Of a DNA stretch of 64,000 nucleotides, positions 8,899 through 17,257 are shown in pieces. The notes under the pieces are model-generated. The model saw only the letters and a program-made list of their open reading frames with translations, did not search any database and was not told where the DNA came from. The DNA comes from Bradyrhizobium ottawaense (GTDB lineage: Bacteria > Pseudomonadota > Alphaproteobacteria > Rhizobiales > Xanthobacteraceae): positions 4,537,001 to 4,601,000 of the forward strand of contig NZ_LT629693.1 in assembly GCF_900099825.1 (NCBI RefSeq). The letters are read 5' to 3'. Position numbers and translations under genes: made by a program. Numbering within the stretch: the stretch's first letter is position 1; each line of letters begins with the position of its first letter.

Positions 8899-9654
8899 AT
8901 GTCATTTCGAGATTTCACGGCAATTGCGGCCGTTGCGCTCGCGGTATCCGCAACGACAGCGCAGGGCGCCGATCTGGGCACGCGACCGTATACAAAGGCG
9001 CCGATTGCGCCGGCTCCCGTCTATGCCTGGACCGGCTGCTACATCGGCGGAAATGTCGGCGGGGGTTGGGATCGCCAAGGTTACACCAACGTCAATCCCA
9101 ATCGATTGCCGAATTTCGATCTGGGCTCCGAGGACAATTCGGGTGTGGTTGGTGGCGGGCAGGTTGGCTGCGACTATCAGGCGGGATCCTGGGTGTTCGG
9201 GGCGCAAGGCATGTTTGACGCTGCCGATCTCCGCGGCAGCAACCACGTGGTGCCGGGACCGACCAACCGCCAATTCCCGAATATCTTTGACCTGAGCGCG
9301 CGGACGTCGTGGGTGACGACCGCGACCTTGCGGGTTGGCTATGCGGTCGTTCCGCAGGCCCTTCTTTATGTCAAGGGTGGTGCTGCCTGGACGCATGGAA
9401 ATCTTGATTACACGATCACCGGAATGGGCGTCTCAAATCAAACAGGCGGGGAGACGCGGTCCGGCTGGGTCATCGGTGGCGGTCTCGAATATCTCTTGGC
9501 GCCGAACTGGTCGGTTTTCGCCGAATACAATCACATGGATTTCGGTACACAGACGCTCAACACGCAGGATGCCTTCGGTTTCATCGAGCCGATTCGAGTC
9601 AGCCGCCGGATCGATACCGCCATGGCGGGCGTGAATTTCCGGTTCAGACCGTAG
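8899..9654 (+). CDS. Omp25/Omp31-type outer membrane beta-barrel protein
   Basis: 251 residues. Signal peptide at residues 1-23 (FTAIAAVALAVSATTAQG), mature start ADLGTRPYTKAP. The motif YAWTGCYIGGNVGGGW near the mature N-terminus and the alternating hydrophobic strands ending in VNFRFRP (aromatic near the C-terminus) are typical of the small eight-stranded outer-membrane proteins of Rhizobiales. Function is structural or porin-like; no substrate can be inferred. The stop is 17 bp from the stop of the convergent Gre-factor gene. Confidence 0.85.
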   Translation: MSFRDFTAIAAVALAVSATTAQGADLGTRPYTKAPIAPAPVYAWTGCYIGGNVGGGWDRQGYTNVNPNRLPNFDLGSEDNSGVVGGGQVGCDYQAGSWVFGAQGMFDAADLRGSNHVVPGPTNRQFPNIFDLSARTSWVTTATLRVGYAVVPQALLYVKGGAAWTHGNLDYTITGMGVSNQTGGETRSGWVIGGGLEYLLAPNWSVFAEYNHMDFGTQTLNTQDAFGFIEPIRVSRRIDTAMAGVNFRFRP

Positions 9655-9671
9655 GGTAGGTGAGGCGGGCG

Positions 9672-10175
9672 TTACGAGATCGCGATGATCTCGAGCTCCT
9701 GACCGGGGGTGCCAACGACATCCCCGACAGCCTTGCCCATCAGCAACCTTGCCACCGGGGAGACGAAGGAAATCGAACCGGCCTTGGGGTCGGCTTCGTC
9801 CTCTCCGACGATATGATATGTCTGCACGCGTCCGTCGTGGCGCCTGAAGGTCACCGTGCTGCCGAAAGCAACGGTGTCGTTTGACGCAGGGGCGGCGATG
9901 ACCTGGGCTGTCCGCACCCGCGCCGCAAAGTAGCGCGCATCGCGCAACGGGGTCGCGGCCTGCCGCCGCCGTTCGTTCACGTCCTCGATCTTCTGCGCCG
10001 CCTCGCACGCCTCGCGCGCCTGGTCGAGCTGGGATTGCAGAGCTTTCAAGCCTGCTTCCGTCACGAGGTTCGGATGCGGCGAGATCGGGCGGTCGGGCAG
10101 CAGTGTTTCCGACGCCGTCTCGGCACTGTCTTCCTTGGTGAAGGCAACGCTCACGCCCGGATTCCTTTCAGACAA
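9672..10175 (-). CDS. GreA/GreB-family transcription elongation factor homologue
   Basis: 167 residues. An N-terminal extension (1-35) leads into a coiled coil (LVTEAGLKALQSQLDQAREACEAAQ to AARVRTAQVI) and a C-terminal FKBP-like Gre domain (VAFGSTVTFRR to GKAVGDVVGTPGQELEIIAI). Gre factors insert the coiled-coil tip into the secondary channel of RNA polymerase and stimulate transcript cleavage. Here the tip region reads DVNERRRQAATPLRD in place of the usual acidic GDLxENAEY. Cleavage-stimulating activity may therefore be altered, as in Gre-like paralogues. Downstream of an LLM oxidoreductase on the same strand, 45 bp apart. Confidence 0.8.
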   Translation of the reverse strand: MSERNPGVSVAFTKEDSAETASETLLPDRPISPHPNLVTEAGLKALQSQLDQAREACEAAQKIEDVNERRRQAATPLRDARYFAARVRTAQVIAAPASNDTVAFGSTVTFRRHDGRVQTYHIVGEDEADPKAGSISFVSPVARLLMGKAVGDVVGTPGQELEIIAIS

Positions 10176-10220
10176 GTCATACCAGCAAATGGATGGCTAC
10201 TGAAAACGTTCCAACAGGCC

Positions 10221-11243
10221 TTAGCGCCAGCCGAGGGCGGGCGCGACGTGCTTCAGGATCGACTCAATGACATGGGCATTATAGGCCACCCCGAGCTGAT
10301 TGGGGACGGTCAATAGCAGGGTGTCGGCTTCGGCGATGGCCTCGTCTTTCCTGAGCTGCTCGATCAGGACGTCCGGCTCGGCCGAATAGCCGCGCCCGAA
10401 AATCGCCTGGGTCTCAGGGGAAATAAAGCCGATCTGGTCATCCTCTTCGCCGCCGCGGCCGAAGTAACCACGGTCGCGATCGTCCATGATGGCGATGATG
10501 CTGCGGCTGATGGACACCCGCGGCTCGCGCGTATGGCCGGCCTCCTTCCAGGCCGAACGATACGCCCTGATCTGGGCCGCCTGCTGGATGTGGAAAGGCT
10601 CGTTGGTTTCGTTGTTCTTGAGCGTCGAACTCTGCAGGTTCATGCCGAGCTTCGCTGCCCATATGGAGGTGGCGTTCGAACTGGCGCCCCACCAGATGCG
10701 ATCGCGCAGGCCTTGCGAATGCGGTTCGAGGCGCAGCAAGCCCGGCGGGTTCGGAAACATCGGGCGCGGGTTGGGCTGGGCGAAGCCTTTGCCGTGCAGC
10801 ACATCAAGGAAGACCTCGGCATGGCGCCGTCCCATATCGGCATCGGTCTCGCCCTCGGCCGGCTGATAGCCGAAATACCGCCATCCATCGATGACCTGCT
10901 CGGGCGAGCCCCGGCTGATGCCAAGTTGCAGGCGTCCGCCCGCGATCAGATCGGCCGAGCCGGCGTCTTCGGCCATGTAGAGCGGGTTCTCATAGCGCAT
11001 GTCGATCACAGCCGTGCCGATCTCGATCCGGCTGGTTCTGGCGCCGACGGCCGCCAGCAGCGGGAACGGCGAGGCGAGCTGGCGGGCGAAGTGATGCACG
11101 CGAAAATAGGCGCCGTCGGCGCCCAATTCCTCGGCTGCGACCGCGAGGTCGATCGATTGCAGCAGCGTGTCGGCCGCCGAGCGGGTCTGCGATTGCGAGG
11201 AGGGCGTCCAGTGCCCGAACGATAGAAATCCGATGTTTTTCAT
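10221..11243 (-). CDS. LLM-class flavin-dependent oxidoreductase (luciferase-like)
   Basis: 340 residues with the bacterial-luciferase-type TIM-barrel layout: N-terminal MKNIGFLSFGHW, AAEELGADGAYFRVHHFARQ early, IEIGTAVIDMRYENPLYMAEDAGSADLIAGGRLQLGISRGS in the middle. These proteins use reduced FMN or F420 to oxidise small substrates. No flavin reductase or sulfonate or nitrilotriacetate genes adjoin it, so the substrate is unknown. It reads into the Gre-family gene downstream and may share its transcript. Confidence 0.8.
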   Translation of the reverse strand: MKNIGFLSFGHWTPSSQSQTRSAADTLLQSIDLAVAAEELGADGAYFRVHHFARQLASPFPLLAAVGARTSRIEIGTAVIDMRYENPLYMAEDAGSADLIAGGRLQLGISRGSPEQVIDGWRYFGYQPAEGETDADMGRRHAEVFLDVLHGKGFAQPNPRPMFPNPPGLLRLEPHSQGLRDRIWWGASSNATSIWAAKLGMNLQSSTLKNNETNEPFHIQQAAQIRAYRSAWKEAGHTREPRVSISRSIIAIMDDRDRGYFGRGGEEDDQIGFISPETQAIFGRGYSAEPDVLIEQLRKDEAIAEADTLLLTVPNQLGVAYNAHVIESILKHVAPALGWR

Positions 11244-11325
11244 GCAGCCTATCTAGGTATTCCCGGCTGATTTGCGAGCACTTGCGGTGGGCGAGTCGCG
11301 GTGCCCGCAAGAGCGAATTTAAGCC

Positions 11326-11818
11326 ACGGGTGCGGCAAAACAACCCGACGGGCAAATCACCAAAAGTCTGTCCAGCCCTTCGGATAAAAATATTTCTGTT
11401 GCCCCGTCGGGCAAATCAAAAGTCTAACTCCCGCCATCCTGTCCCACCAGAGGGGCGTAGGCCATCGTCGCAAACGAGGGGCAGGGAGCGGTGGACGTGA
11501 TGGCGGCGAAGACGAACGCTGCTGTTGCGTACGGTGAAATCGTTTGGGTCCGACGCCCCGGTGCTGGCGTCAAGTGAGCGGAGCAATCCGCAAGCGATGG
11601 TGGCAAGAAAGCCGGTCACCAGGACGATTGCGTATAAGCCGTAAAGCCATTGCGCAGGGAAGGCCGGGTGTTCTCCGCTGAACCTGTATGCTCGTGTGCA
11701 GCATTTTTATACACATCGCACGCGAGACCGCGGGTGCAGCGCGCATCCGGTCTTCCCTGCGCCCTCTGATTTCGGAGGGTAAAGGTTTTCTTGCAAAACT
11801 CGGGCAAATCATGCCGCG
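11326..11818 (+). repeat. Structured intergenic element, probably a dispersed genomic repeat
   Basis: There is no convincing protein here. The left part contains the phrase CGACGGGCAAATCA/CGTCGGGCAAATCA twice (about 11347 and 11405). The right part folds into nested hairpins: 11652-11670 pairs with 11744-11762 over 19 bp with only two G-U pairs, an inner stem 11691-11699/11718-11726 has one G-U pair, and a short stem CCCTC/GAGGG follows (about 11762-11779) before a T-rich stretch. All non-Watson-Crick positions are G-U when read as plus-strand RNA. I recall near-identical sequence between genes of many Bradyrhizobium genomes; that is memory, not a search. It may be a small RNA or a mobile non-coding repeat. 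Confidence 0.45.
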
Positions 11819-11837
11819 AGAATGCACTCCGCTGTCA

Positions 11838-11936
11838 TCGTCCGCGAAAGCGGACGATCCAGTATTCCAGAGGCAGCAGTGATGGAATCGACGGGCCATG
11901 GCGTACTGGATCGCCCGGTCACGCCGGCCGACGACA
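11838..11936. repeat. Intergenic palindromic repeat ('CCAGTATTCCA' family), copy 1
   Basis: TCGTCCGC and GCGGACGA flank a GAAA tetraloop (11838-11857). GATCCAGTA (11856-11864) is repeated in inverse as TACTGGATC (11904-11912). The same skeleton, CAGTATTCCA then GGCGTACTGGAT, recurs near 60080-60130. Non-coding REP-like element. Confidence 0.6.
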
Positions 11937-11948
11937 GTGAGATTGCGC

Positions 11949-12030
11949 CATTGCGAGGAGCGAAGCGACGCGGCAATCCATCTATCCGTTGTGCCGTGAA
12001 ATGGATTGCTTCGCTTCGCTCGCAATGACG
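11949..12030. repeat. Intergenic inverted repeat around CATTGCGAG.GCGAAGC
   Basis: The left arm (11949-11981: cattgcgag, gagcgaagcga, ggcaatccat) and right arm (12001-12030: atggattgc, ttcgcttcgct, cgcaatgacg) are imperfect reverse complements of about 30 bp around a 19-nt spacer. No reading frame or signal is seen in the remaining bases before tcuB. This belongs to a palindrome type common between genes in this genus. Confidence 0.6.
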
Positions 12031-12069
12031 AGGAAAGAGCGAGCCAGCTTCGTTCATCTGGGCTACGGG

Positions 12070-13185
12070 TTACTCATTACCAGCCCCATGCATCATCTGC
12101 CGTTCCCGCGCGTAGCGCACCAGCGCAACGTACCGATAGATGCCGTGGACGAATTTGCCGTAGGGCATGGTGACGAACAGCGAGAACACCACGCCGAGAT
12201 GCAGCGCCAGCAGCGGGCCCATTGCTGATGTATCGCGCAACAGCAACAGCGCGATGCCGGTCAGGCTGGTCAGGAACAGCATGACGATGAAGGAGACGTC
12301 CATGCCCATCCGTGTCGCGTCGACCAGCACAGGATCGCGCTTCCGCTTCTCGGCGAGCAGGCCGACCGGCCCGATCAGAAGCCCGATGCCGCCGAGCGTG
12401 CCCAGCACGACAGGCAGGTCCCACCACGCATAGGGTGCCTCGCGCGCGAACAGGTAATGATAGAGCGTCGCGACGCAGGTGGCGGCGAAGCACAGACCGA
12501 AGCCGTAGAAGGTCAGGTGGTGATACAGCTTGCGGCGGTCGGTCGGCTTGTCGTCCTCGTTGAAGCAGCCGACCCCGCCGCCGTCGAGATAGCGCAGCTC
12601 GCCGGCATCGCGCATCGCCTGCAACAGCGATCGCCAATCGGTCTTCATGCCGACGGGTTCGCCGATGTCGCGCCAGAACGCCACGACGCCCATCGCAAGG
12701 GCCACGATGGCATAGAGGAAGGCGGCGCCGAACAGGGCCGCCATCGCATTATGCGGCATCAATTTGTAGAACGCGCCCGGCCCGGTGTGGACGCCGAGCA
12801 GTACCAAAGGATCGGTGAACGCGGCGAAGCCGAAGATGAATGCGGCGACGCTAAGCGCCGCAACGATGCTGATGACGAGCCCGTTGCGCGCGAACGCACC
12901 GGCAAAGGCGCGTGGCCACACGTACGCAGCGTAGGAGTCGTTGCGCGCCACCGCCAGCGTCTGCGGCACATTGACGTTGAATTCATGCGGCGGCGAGAAC
13001 TGGCAGTCGGTGTAACAGGCGCCGCAGGAATGACAGAGGTTGGCGAGATAGTTGAGGTCGCCGTCGGAAAACGCGCGGCGCATTTCCATCGCCGGAAACA
13101 CCGCGCAGAGGCCCTCGCAATAGCGGCAGGAATTGCAAACCGTCATCAGGCGGTCGGCCTCTTCGAGAATTCGCGTTCCGTGCAT
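12070..13185 (-). CDS. tcuB: TcuB-type iron-sulfur membrane protein of tricarballylate oxidation
   Basis: 371 residues. The N-terminus has two cysteine clusters typical of 4Fe-4S ferredoxin-like domains (CNSCRYCEGLC at about 17-27 and CHSCGACYTDC at about 51-61). It is followed by about six transmembrane segments with conserved His, as in TcuB/CitB. In Salmonella, TcuB passes electrons from the reduced FAD of TcuA to the quinone pool, recycling the flavin. Last gene of the minus-strand cluster LysR-MFS-tcuA-hydrolase-tcuB. The gene directly upstream (33 bp) is a hydrolase, which is not part of the classical tcuRABC set. Confidence 0.85.
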   Translation of the reverse strand: MHGTRILEEADRLMTVCNSCRYCEGLCAVFPAMEMRRAFSDGDLNYLANLCHSCGACYTDCQFSPPHEFNVNVPQTLAVARNDSYAAYVWPRAFAGAFARNGLVISIVAALSVAAFIFGFAAFTDPLVLLGVHTGPGAFYKLMPHNAMAALFGAAFLYAIVALAMGVVAFWRDIGEPVGMKTDWRSLLQAMRDAGELRYLDGGGVGCFNEDDKPTDRRKLYHHLTFYGFGLCFAATCVATLYHYLFAREAPYAWWDLPVVLGTLGGIGLLIGPVGLLAEKRKRDPVLVDATRMGMDVSFIVMLFLTSLTGIALLLLRDTSAMGPLLALHLGVVFSLFVTMPYGKFVHGIYRYVALVRYARERQMMHGAGNE

Positions 13186-13218
13186 GTCGCGTTGCTTCCT
13201 GCCCGATGCCGGGCCGTG

Positions 13219-14250
13219 TTACTTCGTCAGGCCCTTGCCTTCGAGCCATTTCTGGATCAGGGCGGCGACCTCGGCGTTGTTCTTGTCCATCATCAGCATG
13301 TGCGAATTGCCGGTGATGCCGACCTGCGGCAGATCGACGATATCGACGCTGCCGCCGGCGGCCTTGATCCTGTCGCCGAACGCAATGCCGGTGGCGCGGA
13401 TCTTCGGCCAGCGCGAATCCTTCTCGATGTAATCGCCATAGACGATCAGGGTCGGGATGTTCTTCAGCACCTCGGCCTTGTCGGGATCGCCGACACCGGC
13501 AGGCTCGAGCGCGATCAGCGCCTTGACCTTGTCGGGCCGCGCCTGCGCCACCTTGAAGCCGAAGCTGCCGGCCTGGCTGTGGAACATGATGATGGAGGGG
13601 CCGACACGGTCGATCTCGGCGATATAAGCGGCGACGATCGCATCGTCGGTGGTGGTCCAGCGCGGCACGTTCTGCTTGACGAAATTCTCGTAGCCTTCGT
13701 TCGGAAACTGGCTGCCCGGCATCAACTTCCGTTTCGCCGGATCCGGATCGTAGGAGTTGGGGCCGTCGCCGATGCGAAAACGCTGGAACGGGTTAGCGGT
13801 GGTGAGAAACACCGGCTCGCCCTTGAAGATGTCAGGATATTGCGCCCAGCCGGCGCGGCCGCGCTCGACGGCATCGGAATTGTAGACGCTCCAGCCCTTG
13901 CGCAGAAAATAATTCAGAAAACCTTCGCGGCCGTCGGGCGTGGTTTCCCAGGTGACGCCGGTCAGCCCGCCGCCATGCCACATCAACAGCGGATAGGCGC
14001 CCTTCTCGTTGGCGGGCAGGAAGTACTGCACGTACATCTGCTCGACCTGATAGGTGCCGTTGGGGTCGACCTTGGCCGGCACGCCGCCCGGCGTGAAGGT
14101 GACTTCCTTCACCGGCTTGCCACTGATTTCGACCAGCCGTCCGCCGACATGGAACGAGCCCATATCGCGCAGCGCGATCGGCTCGGCGGCCTGTGCCAGG
14201 GCTGCGCTCATCAGCAGAGCGGCGATGGACGCAAAGATAGTACGCGACAT
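13219..14250 (-). CDS. Exported alpha/beta hydrolase inside the tcu cluster
   Basis: 343 residues from ATG 14250; the signal peptide MSRTIFASIAALLMSAALAQA directs it to the periplasm. The alpha/beta-hydrolase fold is shown by LLMWHGGGLTGVTW (oxyanion region), the elbow IIMFHSQAGSFGF with the probable nucleophile Ser, IPTLIVYGD and the final His in GNSHMLMMD. This resembles esterases acting on small carboxylic esters. It sits between tcuA (64 bp upstream) and tcuB (33 bp downstream), all on one strand. I infer that it releases the acid substrate, or a related ester, before uptake by the MFS carrier. An alternative is a lactonase. Confidence 0.8.
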   Translation of the reverse strand: MSRTIFASIAALLMSAALAQAAEPIALRDMGSFHVGGRLVEISGKPVKEVTFTPGGVPAKVDPNGTYQVEQMYVQYFLPANEKGAYPLLMWHGGGLTGVTWETTPDGREGFLNYFLRKGWSVYNSDAVERGRAGWAQYPDIFKGEPVFLTTANPFQRFRIGDGPNSYDPDPAKRKLMPGSQFPNEGYENFVKQNVPRWTTTDDAIVAAYIAEIDRVGPSIIMFHSQAGSFGFKVAQARPDKVKALIALEPAGVGDPDKAEVLKNIPTLIVYGDYIEKDSRWPKIRATGIAFGDRIKAAGGSVDIVDLPQVGITGNSHMLMMDKNNAEVAALIQKWLEGKGLTK

Positions 14251-14314
14251 GTGTCTTCCTCCCGCGTTCTTCTCCCTCTCCCCGCAAGCGGGGCGAGGTG
14301 AATCGAGCCCTGCA

Positions 14315-15715
14315 TCAGTTCTTGGCATTCCTGGCGGCTTCCCGTCCCGCCACCCGTCCGAACACGCTGCCGATGGTCATGCCGATGCCGGCGGCGTAGC
14401 CCTTGCCGAGCACGTTGCCGGCCATGATCTCGCCGGCCGCGAACATGTTGGCGGAGGGCTTGCCGTCCTTCATCACCATGCGCGACTGCTTGTTCACGCG
14501 GGTGCCAAGATAAGTGAAAGTGATGCCGGGCCGCACCGGATAGGCCAGATAAGGCGGCGCATCGATCTTGCGCGCCCAGTGCGTCTTCGCCGGCGTGATG
14601 CCTTCGGTGCGGCAATCGTCGAGAATGGTGTGATCGAAGGTGCCGGGCTGCACCGCGGCGTTGAAGTCGGCGAGCGTCTTCTCAAGTGCTGCCGGATCGA
14701 GTTCGAGCTTGGCCGCAAGTTCGGCGATGGTGGGCGCACCGATCGGCGGGAACAGCGTCGGCATGAAGCTGGTCACGACGCTGGAATCGAAGATGATGTA
14801 GGCGATCTGGTCGGGCTGCGCTGCGACCAGCCGGCCCCAGATCGCATAACGCTTCGGCCAGATGTCCTCGCCCTCGTCGTAGAAACGCTGGGCGTGCTTG
14901 TTGACGACGATGCCGAACACCACCGAGTCATGGCGGGTGATGATGCCGCCGTCGAATTTCGGCGCGCGGGCGTCGATCGCGACCGCGTGGCACTGGGTGG
15001 GATCGCCGATGTCCTGCACGCCGTTGTCGAGCAGCATCTTCAGGATCGAACCGCGGTTATATGGCGTGCCGCGGATCAGGAAATTGTCGGCGGCATCGCC
15101 CCAATATTGCTTCAGCCATTCGATGTTGGCCTCAAAACCGCCGGCGGCCGCGACCAGAGCGGAGGTGCGGATTTCGGTGGCGCCGTTGATCGGCTGCTTC
15201 AGCGTGGCGCCGAGAAACATGCCGTCCTCGATCTGCAGGCCGGTCACCTCGGCGTCGTAGACGATCTCGACGCCGAGTTTTTCGGCGGTGAGATAGAGCG
15301 CGTTCAGCATCGCCCTGCCGCCGCCGAGGAAAAACGAATTGGTGCGGCCAAGGCTGAGCGTGCCGCCGAGCGAGGGTTGCCAGCGTACGCCCTGTTCGAC
15401 GACCCAGTTCAGGATGTCCTTGGACTCGTGGATCATGAAGCGCGCCAGTTCCTCGTCGGTCTGGCCGCCGGTCACTAGCAGCAGGTCCTGCCAGAACTCC
15501 TCCTCGGTGTAGGGGCCGGTGAGGATTTCGGTCGCCGCGTCATGGGCGCAGCGCATGTTGCGGGTGTGGCGGGTGTTGCCGCCGCGGTAGAATTTCGGCG
15601 CGCCCTCCAGCACCAGCACGGAAGCGCCCGCGCGCCGGGCGCTGATCGCGGCGCACAGCGCGGCGTTGCCGCCGCCGATCACCAGCACATCAAATTTGCG
15701 ATTAAAATCCACCAT
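14315..15715 (-). CDS. tcuA: FAD-dependent tricarballylate dehydrogenase (TcuA-like)
   Basis: 466 residues. The N-terminus FDVLVIGGGNAALCAAISARRAG is a dinucleotide-binding fold of the fumarate reductase/succinate dehydrogenase flavoprotein type. Later blocks fit the family: RHTRNMRCAHD, LVAAAGGFEAN and the C-terminal AAGEIMAGNVLGKGYAAGIGMTIGSVFGR. TcuA oxidises tricarballylate to cis-aconitate, which enters the TCA cycle. The neighbouring TcuB-like protein and MFS carrier support this assignment, though related citrate-like acids cannot be excluded. An 84-bp gap separates it from the transporter gene upstream. Confidence 0.85.
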   Translation of the reverse strand: MVDFNRKFDVLVIGGGNAALCAAISARRAGASVLVLEGAPKFYRGGNTRHTRNMRCAHDAATEILTGPYTEEEFWQDLLLVTGGQTDEELARFMIHESKDILNWVVEQGVRWQPSLGGTLSLGRTNSFFLGGGRAMLNALYLTAEKLGVEIVYDAEVTGLQIEDGMFLGATLKQPINGATEIRTSALVAAAGGFEANIEWLKQYWGDAADNFLIRGTPYNRGSILKMLLDNGVQDIGDPTQCHAVAIDARAPKFDGGIITRHDSVVFGIVVNKHAQRFYDEGEDIWPKRYAIWGRLVAAQPDQIAYIIFDSSVVTSFMPTLFPPIGAPTIAELAAKLELDPAALEKTLADFNAAVQPGTFDHTILDDCRTEGITPAKTHWARKIDAPPYLAYPVRPGITFTYLGTRVNKQSRMVMKDGKPSANMFAAGEIMAGNVLGKGYAAGIGMTIGSVFGRVAGREAARNAKN

Positions 15716-15799
15716 GCGCTCTTGTTATCGTCATTTGCATGGAAATCAAACGTGCCGCCGGGCAGGCCGGTCGGCTTGCCCGGCGATTTCGCGCTGCGG

Positions 15800-17110
15800 T
15801 TATGCGGGCACGACGTCTCGCGTCGCGATGGTCTTGCCGCCGCGATAGATGACGAGGGCGGCCACGATGCCAAGCGCCGCAGCGCACATGAGCCAGTAGC
15901 CGGGAGAGGCCTTGTCGCCGGTGTGGTCGATCAGCCAGGTCGAGGCGAACGGCGTGAAGGTGCCGAACAGGCCGGCGGCGAGGGCAAAGGCCAGCGAGAA
16001 GCAGGTGGTGCGGACATGCGCCGGCACCACCTCGACCAGCGCGCCCAGCATGGTGCCGCTGTAGACGCCGAAATAGAACGAGAACATCATTTCGACCGCC
16101 AGCATCTTGCCGAAGGTCGGCGCGGCGACAAGCCAGTTCAGCACGGGGTAGGCTGTCACAAGCGCGAGGCAGGCAATTGTCAGCAGCACCGGCTTGCGGC
16201 CGATACGGTCGGATACCGCGCCGCCGACCGGATTCCAGATGAAATTCATGACCGCCACCAGAAGGGTGACGATCAGGGCTTCCTGCGTCGAGAGCTTCAG
16301 CACCGTCTTGCCAAAGGTCGGCGTGTAGACGGTGACGAAGTAGAAGGTCGTGGTGGTCAGGACGGCCATCATCATGCCGAGCACGATGATCTTCCAGTTG
16401 ACCGCCGCCGAGCTGAAGACTTCCGACGTGCTCGGATGCTTCTTCATCGCCAGGAACGCCGGCGTTTCCTCCAGCGTCCGCCGGAGGAAGAAAATGAAGG
16501 GAATGATCAGGCAGCCGATGAAGAACGGGATTCGCCATCCCCATGCCGCCACGGTTGCCGCCGGCATGGCCTCGCTCAACGCGAAGCCGATGATCGCGGC
16601 GACGAAGATCGCGACCTGCTGGCTGGCGGACTGGAACGAAGTATAGAAGCCGCGGTTGCCGGGGGTGGAAATCTCCGCGAGGTAGACCGACACGCCGCCA
16701 AGTTCGACGCCGGCAGAGAAGCCCTGCAGCAGGCGGCCGATCAGCACGATGGCCGGAGCAGCCACGCCGATGGTCGCATAGGTCGGACAGAAGGCGATCG
16801 TTACCGTGCCGAGTGCCATGATCGCCAGCGTGACAATGAGGCCCTTGCGGCGGCCGATGCGGTCGATATAGGCGCCGAGCACGATCGCGCCGACCGGGCG
16901 CATCAGCGCGCCCAGCCAGAACACGCCGAAGGTGTTGAGCAGGGCGGCGGTCTCGTTCTCGGATGGGAAGAACGCCTTGGCGATGTAGGAGGCGTAGAAA
17001 CCGAACAGGAAGAAGTCGAACTGCTCGAGGAAATTGCCGCTGGTGGCGCGCAGGATGGCGCCGATACGCGATTTGATCTGCGGTATTTCCGAATTGTCCG
17101 TCTGCGACAT
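15800..17110 (-). CDS. MFS organic-acid:proton symporter (TcuC-like)
   Basis: 436 residues from ATG 17110 ([15 protein letters not shown]). Twelve hydrophobic segments of the metabolite:H+ symporter branch. Family motifs: [24 protein letters not shown] near helix 1, [10 protein letters not shown] in loop 2, [18 protein letters not shown] at helix 4, and a second [10 protein letters not shown]. TcuC and citrate carriers belong here, and the gene lies between the LysR gene and tcuA, so uptake of tricarballylate or a similar tricarboxylate is likely. A GTGGCA/TGCCAC palindrome (17179-17193) sits about 70 bp upstream. Confidence 0.8.
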   Translation of the reverse strand: MSQTDNSEIPQIKSRIGAILRATSGNFLEQFDFFLFGFYASYIAKAFFPSENETAALLNTFGVFWLGALMRPVGAIVLGAYIDRIGRRKGLIVTLAIMALGTVTIAFCPTYATIGVAAPAIVLIGRLLQGFSAGVELGGVSVYLAEISTPGNRGFYTSFQSASQQVAIFVAAIIGFALSEAMPAATVAAWGWRIPFFIGCLIIPFIFFLRRTLEETPAFLAMKKHPSTSEVFSSAAVNWKIIVLGMMMAVLTTTTFYFVTVYTPTFGKTVLKLSTQEALIVTLLVAVMNFIWNPVGGAVSDRIGRKPVLLTIACLALVTAYPVLNWLVAAPTFGKMLAVEMMFSFYFGVYSGTMLGALVEVVPAHVRTTCFSLAFALAAGLFGTFTPFASTWLIDHTGDKASPGYWLMCAAALGIVAALVIYRGGKTIATRDVVPA

Positions 17111-17178
17111 ATCAGCTGTTTCCCCCGTTTGCGCTCCGGCGAAAATTCCGCCAGCCGAGACAGTTGTCCTGCCTTGGT

Positions 17179-17193
17179 GTGGCAATCTGCCAC
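17179..17193. promoter_or_regulatory. Candidate LysR-type operator upstream of the tcu operon
   Basis: GTGGCA-ATC-TGCCAC is a perfect 6-bp inverted repeat in the 147-bp gap between the LysR gene and the transporter gene. It is of the size and symmetry bound by LysR-type regulators and is well placed to control tcuC-tcuA-hydrolase-tcuB. Confidence 0.4.
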
Positions 17194-17257
17194 GCCTGCG
17201 CGGCCCGACCAACCGCAAATCGCGGGCGCGGCCCTGACAACGGGGAATACCGGATTT

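Noticed and set aside
11416..12057. Several 60-150-codon frames in the gap before tcuB
   Set aside because: All lie inside repeats and hairpins, lack good ribosome-binding sites and match no family.
12457..14301. 614-codon open frame opposite tcuB and the hydrolase gene
   Set aside because: A shadow of two genes with signal peptide, iron-sulfur and hydrolase motifs on the other strand.
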